A program made the position numbers and the translations under genes. The notes below the pieces were generated by a model. The model was given only the letters and a program-made list of their open reading frames with translations, was not told the DNA's origin and did not search any database. A DNA stretch of 64,000 bases from assembly GCF_905220415.1 (NCBI RefSeq), contig NC_059551.1, positions 4,474,001 through 4,538,000 on the forward strand, given 5' to 3'. The DNA comes from Colias croceus. Lineage: Eukaryota > Arthropoda > Insecta > Lepidoptera > Pieridae. Positions within the stretch are counted from its first letter, which is position 1, and each line of letters opens with the position of its first letter. Positions 34,301 through 48,189 of this stretch are shown here, piece after piece.

Positions 34301-37300
34301 CCTTAACAATTAAACATGAATATTATCTTATTCATAATATTTATGTTGCTTATTATTAAACAAATTATCAGATATAATGTATATATGACATGTGAGAGAG
34401 ATAAATGTTTTACACTCTACGACCTACGTAATAAAGTGTTATTGCATAATGCGAAACAATGTCGCTAATTAATATAATATAAACGACGCACAAGTAAATA
34501 CGTCTTAGAAGTTTTAGTTAGTTTTGTATATTTATTATTAAAAAGATAAAAGTTTGAAATGTTTCATAACACGTCTTAGCAGTTTTCAAGTTAGTTTAGA
34601 AGAAAATTTGTTATTTAAAAGATAAAATATTAAAATGTTTCATTTTCTACGTCGTTTGTATCTACAAAATTAAAATTGATAATTTTCAGTTGGGTAATTA
34701 TTTAAAACTTGATTATTAATTACTTATCCAGTCCTTATTAGCTAACGTAATGAAATATATTTCACTCGATATAATATTTCGCTTTTCCTAACGTTAAAAC
34801 TCAGTGGTTGACTGATGGATATAACGTCTTCACAGTTATAAGGTACCTAACTCTTGCTTGTTTTATGTCATAATTTAACTATTTTAATAAAGCATACATA
34901 TAAAGAATACTCAATATTACTCCTGAGTCCTGGCACCACCAATTTAACATAAACGTATGAATAAATTTGACATGACGTACCCAGTCATGTCATCGTTATT
35001 ATATTAGCAGGGAATTACGGGGTAACATTTTCGGGAGACGTTCTAAAATTACGTTAGCCAATATCCTATTATCCGGATCGGCACGTATTTAGGTACTACG
35101 TTCGGAAATTGCGTTAGACCTTATAGGAAATGCAAGCAAACCCGCGATGAATGCTAAGGATATTGGAGCTTGAAATCATAAGTTTAAGATTGGTAAAATA
35201 TCTGAAGTATAAACGTGGCTTCAATTTACGGTATAGTTTCGTTATTGTAGAAAATAATATTGTAAGGTTTTTTTTATAAGTATTATTGTTTCTTAATACA
35301 CACAAACATAATCAGTTTTATTACGTAAAGGAATGTGAACCAAACATTTAGAATGCACAAAAGAGGAAACTTAACAGTATAAATAAAAAATTACTAGGCC
35401 CTTAGGGTCTTGTTTGTACCTTCAATAATTGTGTCTTCAGTGTCGTGTATTTGTCTAAAACTATCAAACATTCAAACTCTATTCGCATCTAATCTACATA
35501 CATAAAAGTATTTCGATTAGTGTCATTTCTGGTGTGGAATCATAATAAAGATCGCCCCTACATAGTTAGTGAAAACAGTCACGAACTCCAACAATAAGGG
35601 CATCGACGGAAGATAAATTTTTGTTACACAAATACAATGTACCAATCTATAACAGTTTATAGTTCATCGACCGAAATGTGATTGTGTTACAAGTTAATAT
35701 TTAGATAGAGAAATATATTGTATTGTCTAGTTTTCTTGCTACGATATTTTGTATTATAAATAACACATAATACTATAGGAGAAATAGCAAATAGACTATT
35801 ATTATTATGAGCGTAAAGGAAGACATAATAAAATCATTGTTCGCTTTATTACTATTTCAGTGTTTACATTGAATGAATATCTTACAGTATCAAAAGGTTT
35901 CCTGGTGGTAATCGATTATTTGGATCGTCTATAAATAGCCCTCGTTTGATAAAGGGACAGAATGTGTTATGAAAACGTTGAGCTATCGAATATTAATTGA
36001 TGTTTTCGTTCGCGCCTACGGAAGGGTCTTTGATATGGCGATGTTATAATTCCTTGACACTGATTTACGCCCTTCAATGTAGTTAATTAACTTGTGATAA
36101 ATTGTGTTATGATAAAAATTATAACTGTGAATCGTGGCTGTCTTGCTATAAGTGGGATTAGAGTCTGGATAATTTGGCAGAAAAGTATATGAATACAAAG
36201 ATGTATTAATAGAGATCACTGACCCGTATATTTAGTTTGTGTAAGTCAGTTTATTAGGCAGTGTGTATGGTGTGTATAGAATATTGTTCTTATTTTGACT
36301 GAATAAAAAATTGGAGGTCGTATTGGAACTCTTGTAAGTAGATACGAGAAACAAATGTATATTTTAATGCTGTTTTCATGCTTACTCATGTTTTTTTAAA
36401 CATAATTGCTTGTTAGACGTTTAAAGAGGTAATTTGAATTTCATTATTGTACATTACGAATATTCGAGACCTGTGTTCGAGACGTATGTAGGTATATGGA
36501 ATTATTTCTTTTTTAATATTTCTTTTTTATCGTAGGTATGTAATTTTATTCTGGCAATTCATTTAAGTAACGTTTCTATAGATACAATATAATCTTTATT
36601 TTATAACGAAAGCATTACTTAGTATTTACCTACGATCTACGATATTCTTAGTGAAGTCATTGGCCTTTTTCTAATATACTTGCAGACTATGAAAACACTA
36701 CGTAGTACCCAATACCATTCGTAACTACAATTTTCAAAAATAATTACCTACTTATAAGAATCCTTACAGTACCTATACTTTTTAACTCCAGAAAAAAGTT
36801 TGGGCATCAATACTAGAAAGAATAATATTATATTATATAAATCTGTAACTATCCCAAAACCTAAGATTTTATTATAAAACCTATAAAATAAATTATTGCC
36901 TCCCAATTGTTAGATAACCCAGCAAAAGTCAGGGTGGTCCGTTAGTCAATAAAGATATTACTATTATAGAGGTCAGTGGTTTTGTCTTAGTTCTGAAAAT
37001 GTAGCGAATGATTTTTACACTCGGTCTCACCAACCTTTTATCTCGTTCCGAGTCGTTGTAAGTAAGTTTCGCAGTTTATTTCCGATTTTCTGAACAAATT
37101 TCCGTCTGTTCGGTTTGCTTGAGATTTGAACAAGTTTATAATATATATATACATGCTTGGGAAATAGAGACGTGTGAACTTTGTAAGGGTGTTATGTGGG
37201 ATATTAAAGTTAAATGTATTATGAATAAAATTTTGTTCATGCATTTTCATGAGACTACAGTTTACAATATAATTAAAGTGTATGAAAATCTATAAAATTA

Positions 37301-38630
37301 TTGAAATATGAATCTTTATAGAAATACAGAGTTTCATAGTAATCAATTAGCAGAAGGAATTAGCTAAAGCACATTGTGAGACTGCTATTTTTGATTATGG
37401 TGTTTCTGTATATATTTAGACACTAAGTTTTGATTCAGTTAAATTTAGATACTAAATAACAACTTTGATCTTTATCTAGAAGAAGGTAGTCTCCAATTTG
37501 AAGATCCATAAAGCATAAAGCGTGTCTTTAAATTCGATATTCCAGTATTTAACTAAGACGCCGAGATTCCAATTCAAAGACGTATCATATTTCAAGATCT
37601 TCCCGAGCACGGCTGAACATTTGTTTAATCTGCCATCGCAATCCATTCACGTCTCGATTGATATGAGAAATGATTAATATAATGGTGGATTTAGGTTGAA
37701 CGTGACCGTTCCAACAATAATTGGAGAAATCCCTAAGATACGAGTATATGCGGTACATAATGTGACAATGTTATTGTGATGATTCTTACGTTATTCTTAG
37801 CTAATAACGACTGATATTCCATTTGCAGGATAAATGGAATTCCGTTTAATATTTCATGGGAAAAGTGAATATGTGTGTTACTCATTTGAGATATATAATA
37901 ATATTTTTGATATTATGAAAAGGGAAAGACTTCATTATGTAACATTTAATATGCACCAAATCTTGGTGGTGGGTCATAAGGAACTTATTTTATTATATCT
38001 GTACAATACATGTTCCATCTAATCAAAAAAATTTAATTGCACTTTAAATTCAGCTGTCGTAAAATTCAATATGGAAATTTCGCCGGTAAATAGACAAAAA
38101 TGGAATTTATAAAGCAGTCTGTTAGAGCACTCAACTGCAGCCGTCTGTAGTCATATTTATGATGACGTACTGCTTTTAATTTTTATTCCGCTTCACTTTA
38201 CGACAGTAAATAAAAGCAGATATGAAATGTTCGGTCTTAAATCTAACAAATAGGGCCTAATAAAAGTATATGAACAATGTTTATTACATACAATATTTTT
38301 TCTGGCAGTTTCCATGAACCCTTTTAGTGGTATGTCGTTTTATAGACCCTTCTCCCTTTTAAGTTTGTAGACACAATAGATGTAGAAAATTCCGATGTAA
38401 ATACAGCGACGTTTTTCATTACGAATTTTCGAGTCTTGTTTAATTATCATTAGTGAATTTTAGAAAAGATTGTTTTTAATTCTTATAATATTATTTGTCT
38501 TTAGAACTTCTCGCTTTATGATAAAGCCTCCTTATTGAACTAATTTTTAAATAATGTATTAGGTTAGTATACACATATTAATTAAATATTATTGTATGTT
38601 AGATTTTCAATGCCGAATCTTTGTCACCAG
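31350..38630 (+). other. Pde11: Pde11 intron 3 (7281 bp)
   Basis: GTATGT to CACCAG. A degenerate two-copy tandem repeat of about 73 bp lies at 34500-34645. Otherwise the intron is AT-rich sequence without a recognisable gene, RNA or complete mobile element; the reading frames in it are short and show no family motif. Confidence 0.8.
34500..34645. repeat. degenerate tandem pair of about 73 bp
   Basis: CGTCTTAGAAGTTTTAGTTA at about 34501 and CGTCTTAGCAGTTTTCAAGT at about 34573 begin two units that both contain AAAAGATAAAA and AATGTTTCAT. Confidence 0.5.
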
Positions 38631-38776
38631 GTTAAGGATATATGCAACGAATTGGAAGTACGGGTACTCTGCCACAAGATTCTACAGAATGTGTCGATTC
38701 TGCTCGACGCTGACCGGGGCTCGCTGTTCCTCGTGCAGGGGGAAAAGGCGGCATCACCGAATCCGCAGAATGGCAG
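38631..38776 (+). CDS. Pde11: Pde11 exon 4: start of GAF-A domain
   Basis: The acceptor is TTGTCACCAG ending at 38630 and the donor is GCAG|GTAATT at 38777. It begins in phase 0 with [19 protein letters not shown] and continues [19 protein letters not shown], the first helix and first beta strands of the GAF fold; [10 protein letters not shown] is a hallmark of this family. It ends with a short, less conserved loop ([10 protein letters not shown]) and two bases of an Arg codon (residues 145-192 plus part of 193). Confidence 0.95.
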
Positions 38777-41700
38777 GTAATTTAGTATTGTTTTTATTGG
38801 GGAAGAATGCTGCAACATATACGTGATATCGCCTCCGAAATTGGTAGAAACAATAGTTAGAGTTTCGATAGTAGAATGGCCTGAATGAGGCAGAACCTAG
38901 ACGTTTTAATTTAGTGGTTCATGAAGTATGAGTGTAAAGACATTCTCCACTTAAATAAACAAATATGATGTGCTTTTATTACACTAATGAAAACTTTCAA
39001 CAATAATTATTATTTTATGAGGTGTAAAGACGTTTATTTCTTAGAAATTAAAGACTCTTTAACGGATTTTAAGCGCGATTTAATCATTATTTTATAAAGT
39101 CGACGCGACGGTTCGAACAATTTTCCGCGAGCGTGGGTAGACAAACGAAAAGAAATATTTTAGAGAAATCCCGGAAAACAACAAACAGTTGCTCTTTTGA
39201 AATACAACAACGTGTTCACTGCACAAAAGCTAAGACTAACGTTACCAAAATTTCAAGCCTGTTATTACCTCATGCGAAATCTGACTAACTCTACATTTAA
39301 CCTGTTCTACACACATGAAAATGACAGGCTTGTTACGTTGACTAACTCGAAAATTTATACCAAGCTACGCTCTAATTTAAACTACCTAATGAATGAACTC
39401 AAATGTTTGTCAACTGAATGAACAGAAGTTTGGACTTTTACTCTTTTTTATGTGGACGGAAAATATAAAATTGATAGGTTTACAGAAAAATTTTGAATCA
39501 GAAAAGCGTAATACGGAATTCAATTTTGTTTCGGCCATTTTATGTTCTTTAAAGCTATATAGAAATCGCTAAAATATCATAACATAAAATAATATGTGAA
39601 TCACTTATAAAATAATTTAGTGGCCGTTTATCTAAATCAATGTATTTAATTAATTACTGGACCTTTCGTAAATACCTTATTCAAAGTATTTAATAAATTT
39701 TTAACCCGTTGTTGAACTTCATCAAAACCTTAAATTAATTATAATCTAATTCAGCTCTCTCAAATAAATTAACGAAGAAATAAGTAGCTTTCGAGAATAA
39801 GTACTAAGTACAGTTCTGAGGAAATTATTTGATCAAACAAAGCACTCCGTCCTTTCCTGTACAAATTAAAATTATTTCTGTAAATCAAATAATGACATAA
39901 GAAGAGAAATGCTTATTCAATTTTACGGAATCATTGTAATCGCAAAGGAAACTCACGTGTATAATTATGTAAAGACGAGCGGAATCCTTACAAGGTCTGA
40001 ACCCCAGAGAACTTCTTTATAAGCAGACGACATTATTAAATTTCACGCTGTGAATTACAGAGTGTACCTTCCGAAAAGCGTTTGTCTATATGCGAATATG
40101 AGCTATGTCTCTGCGATGTAAGCACGAATGTAGCGTATACAGTTCACCTGTTATGATCTTTGGTATGGGGTTCGTAAGGTCGCTACTTGAACCGGATTAA
40201 ATCACACAGGCGGTTACATTATGCTTATCTTTATAGATTAGGTCTCACATAGCGTCTCACGATTGTAACGAGTGTTTTCTGAGTAAGCCTACGGGTGTTT
40301 GAATTGTTAATGGCTAAGGGTGTGGTGTCAAGTATTTGCAGGTCAGGTACCAATTTACGACATCTGTGTATCGGATTGCGTCAGTCTTTGAATTAGACGT
40401 GCTAGAATTAGCACTTAAAACTTTAATTGAAATCTAAATTTTAACAAATTACCAAAGATCATACCTATACTTAGTAAATGTTCTCAAACAATTCTGTTAT
40501 AGACTACATAATATATAGAAAACACTTCTTAACAAATAAATAAATTGTTTCTTCATACTCACCTGATTAAACGAAAAGCGTAACCTAAAAACCAAAAACA
40601 GCACAACACCTAAGCTCCATCAAGGAACGGTTGAGAGCGAATATGAATAGTACTCAGACAGCGTAAAAAGATAAACAGGATTAGGTTAAGTCACATCCGG
40701 AGGGATGAAAGCAAATTTTGTCCGCCGGCCGGCATATAAAACGTTTTAGTACAGACCTTCCTCATTATTGGACCGTGACAAAGGAAAAAAATCGGAAGTC
40801 CAGTGTTCGCATAAATGCCGGACATCCCACACATTTTGTTGACTTAACGACGCGCGTCTGTTTCTCGCTTTTATTCTCATGGCTTCAATGTAATATAAAA
40901 ATACAGTAATACAAAAATACAGCTGTACTTGGGAGAAGCTAGATAGCTGGTTAGCAATTTTCTAAGGAATCTGCTGTTTGTGATGGTCAACGTTTCGTAT
41001 TTTTTAAAGGGAAGCTAGGAAAATAGAGAAATATGATGAGATTTGATACGATAGTAAGTTAAGTTTCCTCAATTAGTAAGGAAAATACTAAAATATTAGT
41101 TACGAAATTTAAAAAGAATTGGTGCACTTTATAGTTTTAAGACTCATCAAACTATTAACTTACATAACACAACTCTTTGAATCTTTTCTTTCGTAGCATA
41201 TAAATACCACAATGAAAACGACATTAAATTTAAACGAAGTTGTTACACATCTTTTTATAGCAGCTAGTATATGGAACGGTTGTAAATTATAGCAGTCTAC
41301 GTCTCAAGCAATTTTACATGAACATAATATGTTATCATAACACATCCATATTCATGACGGGCTCTGGATCCCAAGTAGGACATGCTATTATTTCGTTATA
41401 TTGTCAAGTGTGGATCGGGCTATTTCGTCAACATATTTCGTATTGTTTATCGCGCTGGCTTTAATCCAAGTTACTTAACTTTCTGCGCTCAGTTTGTCTC
41501 CCTAAGGGTACGGTTGGCTCGGGGTCTCATCGTTCCAATCTGTCTTCGGTTACACGCTCAATTTCGCGGTGGTAATGGTATACGAAACAGTACTGACGTT
41601 GTGGATGTTATCCCTTCACCCATATAATGTGTTTTTTCCCCGCGATTTGAGTTTCCTTAGACAGATCATATCACGATTGTGCACATTGTCTTCTGAGTAT

Positions 41701-44700
41701 GGATATTTTGTTCTTTGTTTAGGAATAAATATTTATTGTAAAAAATGTAAATAATAGAATATGAATTAGCCCTTAAAATATTATATTTGTATGTATTAAT
41801 TGTACCGCTTATAGACTTTTACGACACGTTTCGTTTCAAATAATACAGTTTATGCATATGAAATTACGGTCTCAACATAATACTCGTAAGTTAATGAAAG
41901 GTCTCTTTTTAGAATTATTCAAATTCGGGGTAAAGCAACAGTTTCAGTTTGTCGTAAAAATCCAATTTACATACACTTAAAGGTCTGGAGGGTCCGCAGA
42001 AGTGTTAATAAATGGGGCGTGACAGTTTACATCGTCACAAAACTTGCCGCTCTAAGAGGGACTCTTTTGATTTTAATCCAATGAAACCAGATGTCTGCTT
42101 GTCTGACAAGATAAAAGTTAATGAGCCGAGTCTCTATATAAGTTTATACGTGAAGGAATTTTAAGTATGAAGTTAGAAAGTCTGGGGCATTTCTTAATAC
42201 TTAGTAGATACACTTGCTTATTCAAGGGTCTGTTTGAGTGAATAAATGAGATCGTTCCTTGTTTTCACGTTTGCAATGTTCGCGTTTCTGTGCCTTGTCA
42301 TCGTTTCTACAGTCCCTTTAAAAAGAGATCCCGTTTTTCGCCCGTACGAAGTTTCGACGACATAATTGTTATACTAGTTCTGTTCAATGCATGTTTTTTA
42401 TATATTTTTGTATAGTGTATAATGTATCTAGAATCTGTGCGTTGAGTTTTCCGGTTGCTAGAAACTTAGAAAATGAAATAAAAAGTCTAAAGATAATATA
42501 ATCCTACGTAGTTTGGCTTTCCGATTGCTGTTAGAACTAGTATGTAAATTGTAAACGCGACTAACAATAGTACATGTACAATGTACAATGTACATATAGA
42601 AAATAAAACAATGGTATGGAAACATAATACCTGTTTATTTATCCAAGAAGGTCCCAATTAATAACCGTCCACCCACTAATTAAAGCATGTAAACAAATGT
42701 CGTCATTCGCTATATAATATCTCGGAATGCATACATGCATGCAACAGATTAACATCCATGACCCAAAATAATAATTGTGCGAAACATAGCACCATTAAAA
42801 TGTGTTTTTGCGACGCGATTTCATTAGATTTCATTAGATTATATGCATTTCGCATTGTTTTTGAGCCTTGATTGTCTCACCTTTTTTTACAAATAAAAAT
42901 ATCTAAAATTTATTCTTTGAATTAAATTAGGAAATTTAAATTAGGAATTATAATTTAAATTAGGAAACTTTTTTTATCAACTTACATAAATTTCAAAACA
43001 AAATTTGCTACAATTTGCAAAATAAGCAATATATCGGTAATGAATAAGTGCCTCTTAGTCGCATAGGTTACACGCGTTTGCTTGCTCGCCCTCACAAGAA
43101 CACTTATATAAAGCCTGTCACCAAGGGGACCTTTACTCATACGACTCGTAATCTAATCGTCACATTCGTCGTATGGAATCCAAATGAAGAATGGCATTCG
43201 AAATTTCACGTTCGTACTTCAGAATTGACTGATATGTCTTCATTGGCTTTAAGGTTAAGGTCGGCGGGTGGGCCGGGGGCGACCCCCCTGCTCGAGGAAA
43301 TCACGCTCACAGCGAACATGTGGGAATTTGGGAGATGACACGAGTATGCGTTGTCTTGACGATTATGTTCCGTGGTTATCGGTGTCGATAACAACGCCGA
43401 TGTATATTGAACGATAATTTGTATAAATTTTATATCGCTATCGTGTTATTAATTGAGAACTTTTTTTTGTTCAGATAACCCGTAAAAACCAGTGATTTTA
43501 GGGTTAACGGTTCGGGTCAAAAGTTTGATATTGTACATGTGGTGATATTTCAGAAATATATCTAATGTTTAATCATTGTAAGTAATACTTATACATTTTT
43601 TTATTTCATTTGCTTTTCTTGTTTATTACAATTTCATTTCTTTAATTAATTATTTATTTTACTGCCCATAACATGTCAGCGAAGTTGTAATTTAAGTGTT
43701 ACAATCATATCCAGTAATTAAAGAAGAGTTACAGTTTTAAACAGCGACTCATACCTAGTTAAAACATTTGTTTAGTATCTACCTATAATCTATTTCATAT
43801 TATTCAAAAATGTAAATAAAACGAACATTTTAATTATTATTAAAATATTAATTATGATGATAGTGCGCAAATAATAAATCAGCCCATTGGAATTGGCTTT
43901 ACAGTAATTAGGGTGTACAATACCAGGCACATTCATTAGCCACGAAATTCAATACCACGGAATCTCGTTGCGTAATTTTACTCAACAGGACCATTATGAT
44001 TGACTGCAGTCTTGAAAATGGACGCCAATTTTCAAGGAACGGAATAAATTGATCACTGTCATTATTCTAAGGATAATGTCTGAAGCCCTGCCGCAAATCG
44101 CCACAAATCTTACTCCCGAGTACCGTCATCAGTTACAAGATTCCTAGTTATCGTAGAGCCCGTGTATCTGCCCGACGTATCTTTCTTTATCAAGTGGAAT
44201 TATGACAGTCGTTTTTGGGTGAACCTTTGCATGTCGTAATTTATGTCAAGATTTCGTTGTTTATAGGCCGCAATTTTCAGATAAATGATTCAACTTTTGT
44301 ACAAGCAATACTCGTCTTTAGAGTTTCAGTCGATGAATAACAAAAAGAATTATTAATAAAGAAACTTAAGTTTAAAAGTTCAAACATATTTCGAACCTTT
44401 TATTTGTTTGAGTAAATATTGAAATAAGTATGTTATAATAGGATTGATGAACTCAATCATGTGAAAAAGGGCAATATTTTGTACATTATTATATTTTTTT
44501 TTAAATGCAACAACTTTTTTACATCGTAGTGAATATTGTAAGTAAGCTTTTATCTTGAATTTTTTATTATTGAAACAATTATTCTATTCTTTTATTATAT
44601 ACGTGTGTTACGTATGCACACACGTATCTCAAGACAGACTGAAATTTCCAATATAATATTCATTGATACATCTTTTAAAAATATATCGTATATTTTACAT

Positions 44701-45338
44701 ATTGTAAACGTTGTCTGCAAAACAGTTGCTAACATATTGCGTTCCGTCTTGTTCGTGCCGTCGGTGCCTCGAAGTCGTTGCGATTTTATTAAATGTATCC
44801 GAGCTATTTGCCGATTGTGAAATTCCACTGGCGGCTATTAGGAATTCGATTACGTTCTTGTCTTGCGCCTGTCTAGCATCTCGGACAGATTATAATATGA
44901 TTGGCTATTCAGTATTCCATATCTTAAGGGAACCTCGACTGGGCTGGCATAAATGCGAAAATGATTGGTTTAATTTTCATAACGCTTCGTACATAGATCT
45001 GTGAAAAGGGATATTGAGACTTTCTCTAATTTGTTGATCGACAACTAAAGATGTCTTATAGAAGGTTGAAAAATAAAACATAAAAAGGTCACGATTCATT
45101 TTTATCACCGATTTTTACCTGCTGCACGTGCCACGCTGAAACATAAATTACACAAATTTGCATTGATATAAGCAAAACAACGATATAATATGTTTCAATG
45201 CGGTACGTGGAGAAGGCACTGTAAAATAAGCTACGATTCGTTGCATATTAATATTTATTTGACCGCTATTGGTCGCCATTCCGTCTTCCACAAACAAAAG
45301 ATGGCTCTGAAGGGTAATTATTCAGGTGTTGTCCGCAG
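38777..45338 (+). other. Pde11: Pde11 intron 4 (6562 bp)
   Basis: GTAATT to CCGCAG. It contains small tandem motifs (42560-42600 and 42818-42970) and one GC-rich patch at about 43258-43330. Several frames of 60 to 100 codons occur (41382, 43048, 44711), but none has recognisable family motifs or splice context. I see no further feature. Confidence 0.8.
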
Positions 45339-45489
45339 ATGTTTGGTGTCGAAGCTGTTCGACGTGTGCTCCAAGTCGACCCCGGAACAAATGGAACAGC
45401 TGGAGGAGATCAGGATACCCTGGGGCAGCGGCATCGTCGGCTACGTGGCTGAGAGCGGCGAGCCTGTTAACATACCTGATGCGTATAAG
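45339..45489 (+). CDS. Pde11: Pde11 exon 5: GAF-A core
   Basis: The acceptor is GTTGTCCGCAG ending at 45338 and the donor is AAG|GTATGT at 45490. One base completes an Arg codon and 50 codons follow (residues 194-243), ending in phase 0. It reads CLVSKLFDVCSKSTPEQ, then IRIPWGSGIVGYVAESGEP and VNIPDAYK. The GIVGYVAxxGEPVNIPDAY run is the canonical GAF segment around the ligand pocket in PDE5/6/11. An identical 25-base sequence lies in the introns on both sides (45061 and 46522). Confidence 0.96.
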
Positions 45490-46930
45490 GTATGTTGCGT
45501 TATTTTATTGTTTGAAAGTATGTAATTTTATTGGGTAGCTCTCCAACAAAGGACTACGAAAAATCATTAATAATTTTGAATCTGCATTATACTGCGCATG
45601 TTGAGTAGTGGCCTTTTTTATCACAACACTGGCTAATTAGGCATATGTTTTAATTTAATTTTTGAAATTAGGATATTCTGTATTCCATAGTATACCTATC
45701 ATTTTTTATTGATAAAGATTTTTTTTTTGTTTCCTTAGCTTTCTTTCATTAAGCAAATCCCTAAATATATATTAAAAACCATAAACATGATATTATGCCT
45801 TAAATCTTTATTGTGACACCAAGGACATTTTATACAAATAATTCCATTATAGAAATGGAAAACAATACATTTTTTACTGCCGATACAAGCTATACCTAGT
45901 TGCTACGAAGAAAATAAATAATATTGTCAAGATTTAATATGTAAGTTTTTTGCTATTTGGTTATATATACAGATAGGTCATAAATTTGTAAGGCGAGCAT
46001 AAGTCAGAGAAGATGAATGGCTACAGCTCTAAATTTAATATGCCAGATTAAAGATCTAGGGAGAAATTGTCTTTCACAGTTCGAGACGCATTTGCTTAGT
46101 AAAAATGATGGACGTTGAATTTGCCATATATAACCCTATATTAAACCATCTGCTTAGCTTTTACATGTTATTCTTATAAACACGTTTGCAAATCACTGTG
46201 TTAAATGTGTTTAGTTTTAAGCAGTGCACAAGCTAAAGTATCAAAGAAAAGTTTAACCAAAAGAAAAGTCCAAATGTTTAGGTAGGTATACGTCGCTAAA
46301 GAATTCGTTACTTTCATTTCTAGTTGCACTGACCTTCATAAAGAAATTAAAAAAAAGCAGTGAGTTACTTTTCAAACGATTCAAAGGAGTTATATTGCAT
46401 TTCCCGAATGAAATTCAATTAAAAATATCTTACTCTGCTTTGAAGTTGATTGTAGCTCGGGAAAAAATCTTTATAATAGTACTTTCTTTCACTAATTAAG
46501 AGGTGCATAAAGAAAATGTAGGAAGGTTGAAAAATAAAACATAAAACACCTCATTCATTCAGTACACTCTGCGAACCGGGATACCCAAATGTTGGAGCTT
46601 CGCTTTAAAGTTTAAACGAGCCGTTTTACAATTTCCTACAGTTTTTCTTTACATCTGCATTTTAAATAGAATTTTTGAGGTGAAGAATGCATTATTATAA
46701 TACGGTTTTGTTAGCTCATTCTTTAATAGTTTGGATGGTAATGTATTCATTGTATTAGAGATTATACGATATTGCTATAATTCCTTAATTATGAGTGGTA
46801 GTTTTCAACATAATGTCATTGGAAAATTAATGCGAACAATGAAAATAGCGTGATGGTTTCATTACTCTATTAATTCGATAGTTGGAAAGAACAGTTAATG
46901 CTGTTATTGATATTCAATTTTTTTAAGTAA

Positions 46931-47090
46931 CTAGCGTGCCGCCCCGGCTTCGCCCGTGGTACATGTTTAAGTTTTCTTTCCATAAGAACCATCCTCCTAC
47001 TTCAAGGAATATTATAGAAAAATAATTATCGAAATCGGTCGTGGTCGATTAAGCCGTGATCAAGGAAAACGGGTTTCATTTGTATATAGA
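46931..47090 (-). mobile_element. Helitron-like short repeat
   Basis: CTAGCGTGCCGCCCCGGCTT at the left and a TATAGA end before T. Reverse orientation in Pde11 intron 5; close to the copy at 10804-10974. Confidence 0.5.
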
Positions 47091-47160
47091 TTTAAGGAAG
47101 ACGTCGATGGAGAGAAGAGAGGCCTTAGCCCAGACGTGGGACAGCCATGGCTGAATAGTA
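47091..47160 (+). mobile_element. short LINE 3' tail (RTE-like)
   Basis: Contains GAGAGGCCTTAGCCCAGACG and TGGGACAGCCATGGCTGAAT, matching the familiar GCCCAGCAGTGGGAC...GGCTGA tail of insect RTE-type LINEs. It directly follows a Helitron-like repeat. Confidence 0.5.
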
Positions 47161-48006
47161 AAACAATTATTTAAATATTGAAATGTATTAAACACCCGTC
47201 AATCGTATACGCGATTTTAATGAATTTTCTATGATACCTGTTTATAGAGGAATATTGTATGGTATAAAACTTTCGACCTTCCTCAATGTCGTCCCTTTTC
47301 TCTGACCCTTCAAATGCGCACGACAAACCGTTGATTGGAAGTTGCGTACGAGTGGTCGTGTTTTATTATGTCACGTGTATTTAATATAAATATATGTATA
47401 GAATATCTAAGTATCTTATTAATATTGTATTTTTCTAAAATACAATCGTAACAATATATGATAAATCTATATCCCTGAAAAAGCTCAACTTTTTATTCAT
47501 TTAAATTTCATACAGTAAAAATAATCATGAGATTTTAAAGGTACCAATATTTGTTATTAATTATCATCGTATGTGGTCGGATAAACGAAAGCAGAATTCG
47601 GAACACATTAATTATTTCAATTACACTTACAGAATTCGCTTGCAAACATTTTCATTAAAGTAATTTGTCGAAAAGTATTTCAGCGTACGTTTAATTCATT
47701 CAAAAAGCATAAACATGTCATGCGAAAACTTATTAATTAAAATTATGTACCGGTGACATTTGTACATAAATAAATGTATAATTATTATTAACGCAAAACG
47801 ATGTGGGAAATATACGAGCTCGTGGAAGAAATTAAAATTGATTTTAATCATTCGGAGTGCACTTTGTTTAAGCGTAATTAATTAACAATATTAATTTGCA
47901 ATGTACAAACACGATATGCATATATTATTTGTGTGGAGAGCCACAGAACTTGACCCGGTTAACGATATCTATCCCGGCGTAAAAATACTTATTCCGGGCA
48001 AATAAA

Positions 48007-48189
48007 CTAGTGGTCCGCCCCGGCTTCGCCCGTGGTACATATTTCGCAATAAAAGGAAGCCTATGTCCTTTCTCGGGTATCAAAATATCTCCATACCAAA
48101 TTTTATGCAAATTGGTTCAGTAGTTTAGGCGTGATTGAGTAACAGACAGACAGACAGAGTTACTTTCGCATTTATAATATCAGTATGGA
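48007..48189 (-). mobile_element. Helitron-like short repeat
   Basis: CTAG start (GTGGTCCGCCCCGGCTTCGC) and a CAGTATGGA end before T, with (CAGA)n near 48142-48157. Reverse orientation in Pde11 intron 5. Confidence 0.6.

Noticed and set aside
41382..41627. 81-codon frame in intron 4
   Set aside because: Composition is that of translated non-coding DNA; no recognisable domain or conserved pattern.
43048..43338. 96-codon frame in Pde11 intron 4
   Set aside because: No family motif, no splice context that fits the Pde11 frame, and it overlaps an open frame on the other strand over the GC-rich patch.
44595..45004. overlapping frames of 71 to 97 codons on both strands
   Set aside because: Mutually overlapping on both strands, no motif, no splice sites that connect to exon 5.
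45190..45338. in-frame extension upstream of Pde11 exon 5
   Set aside because: It is intron read-through; the exon is bounded by a good acceptor at 45338 and exon 4 joins it in phase.
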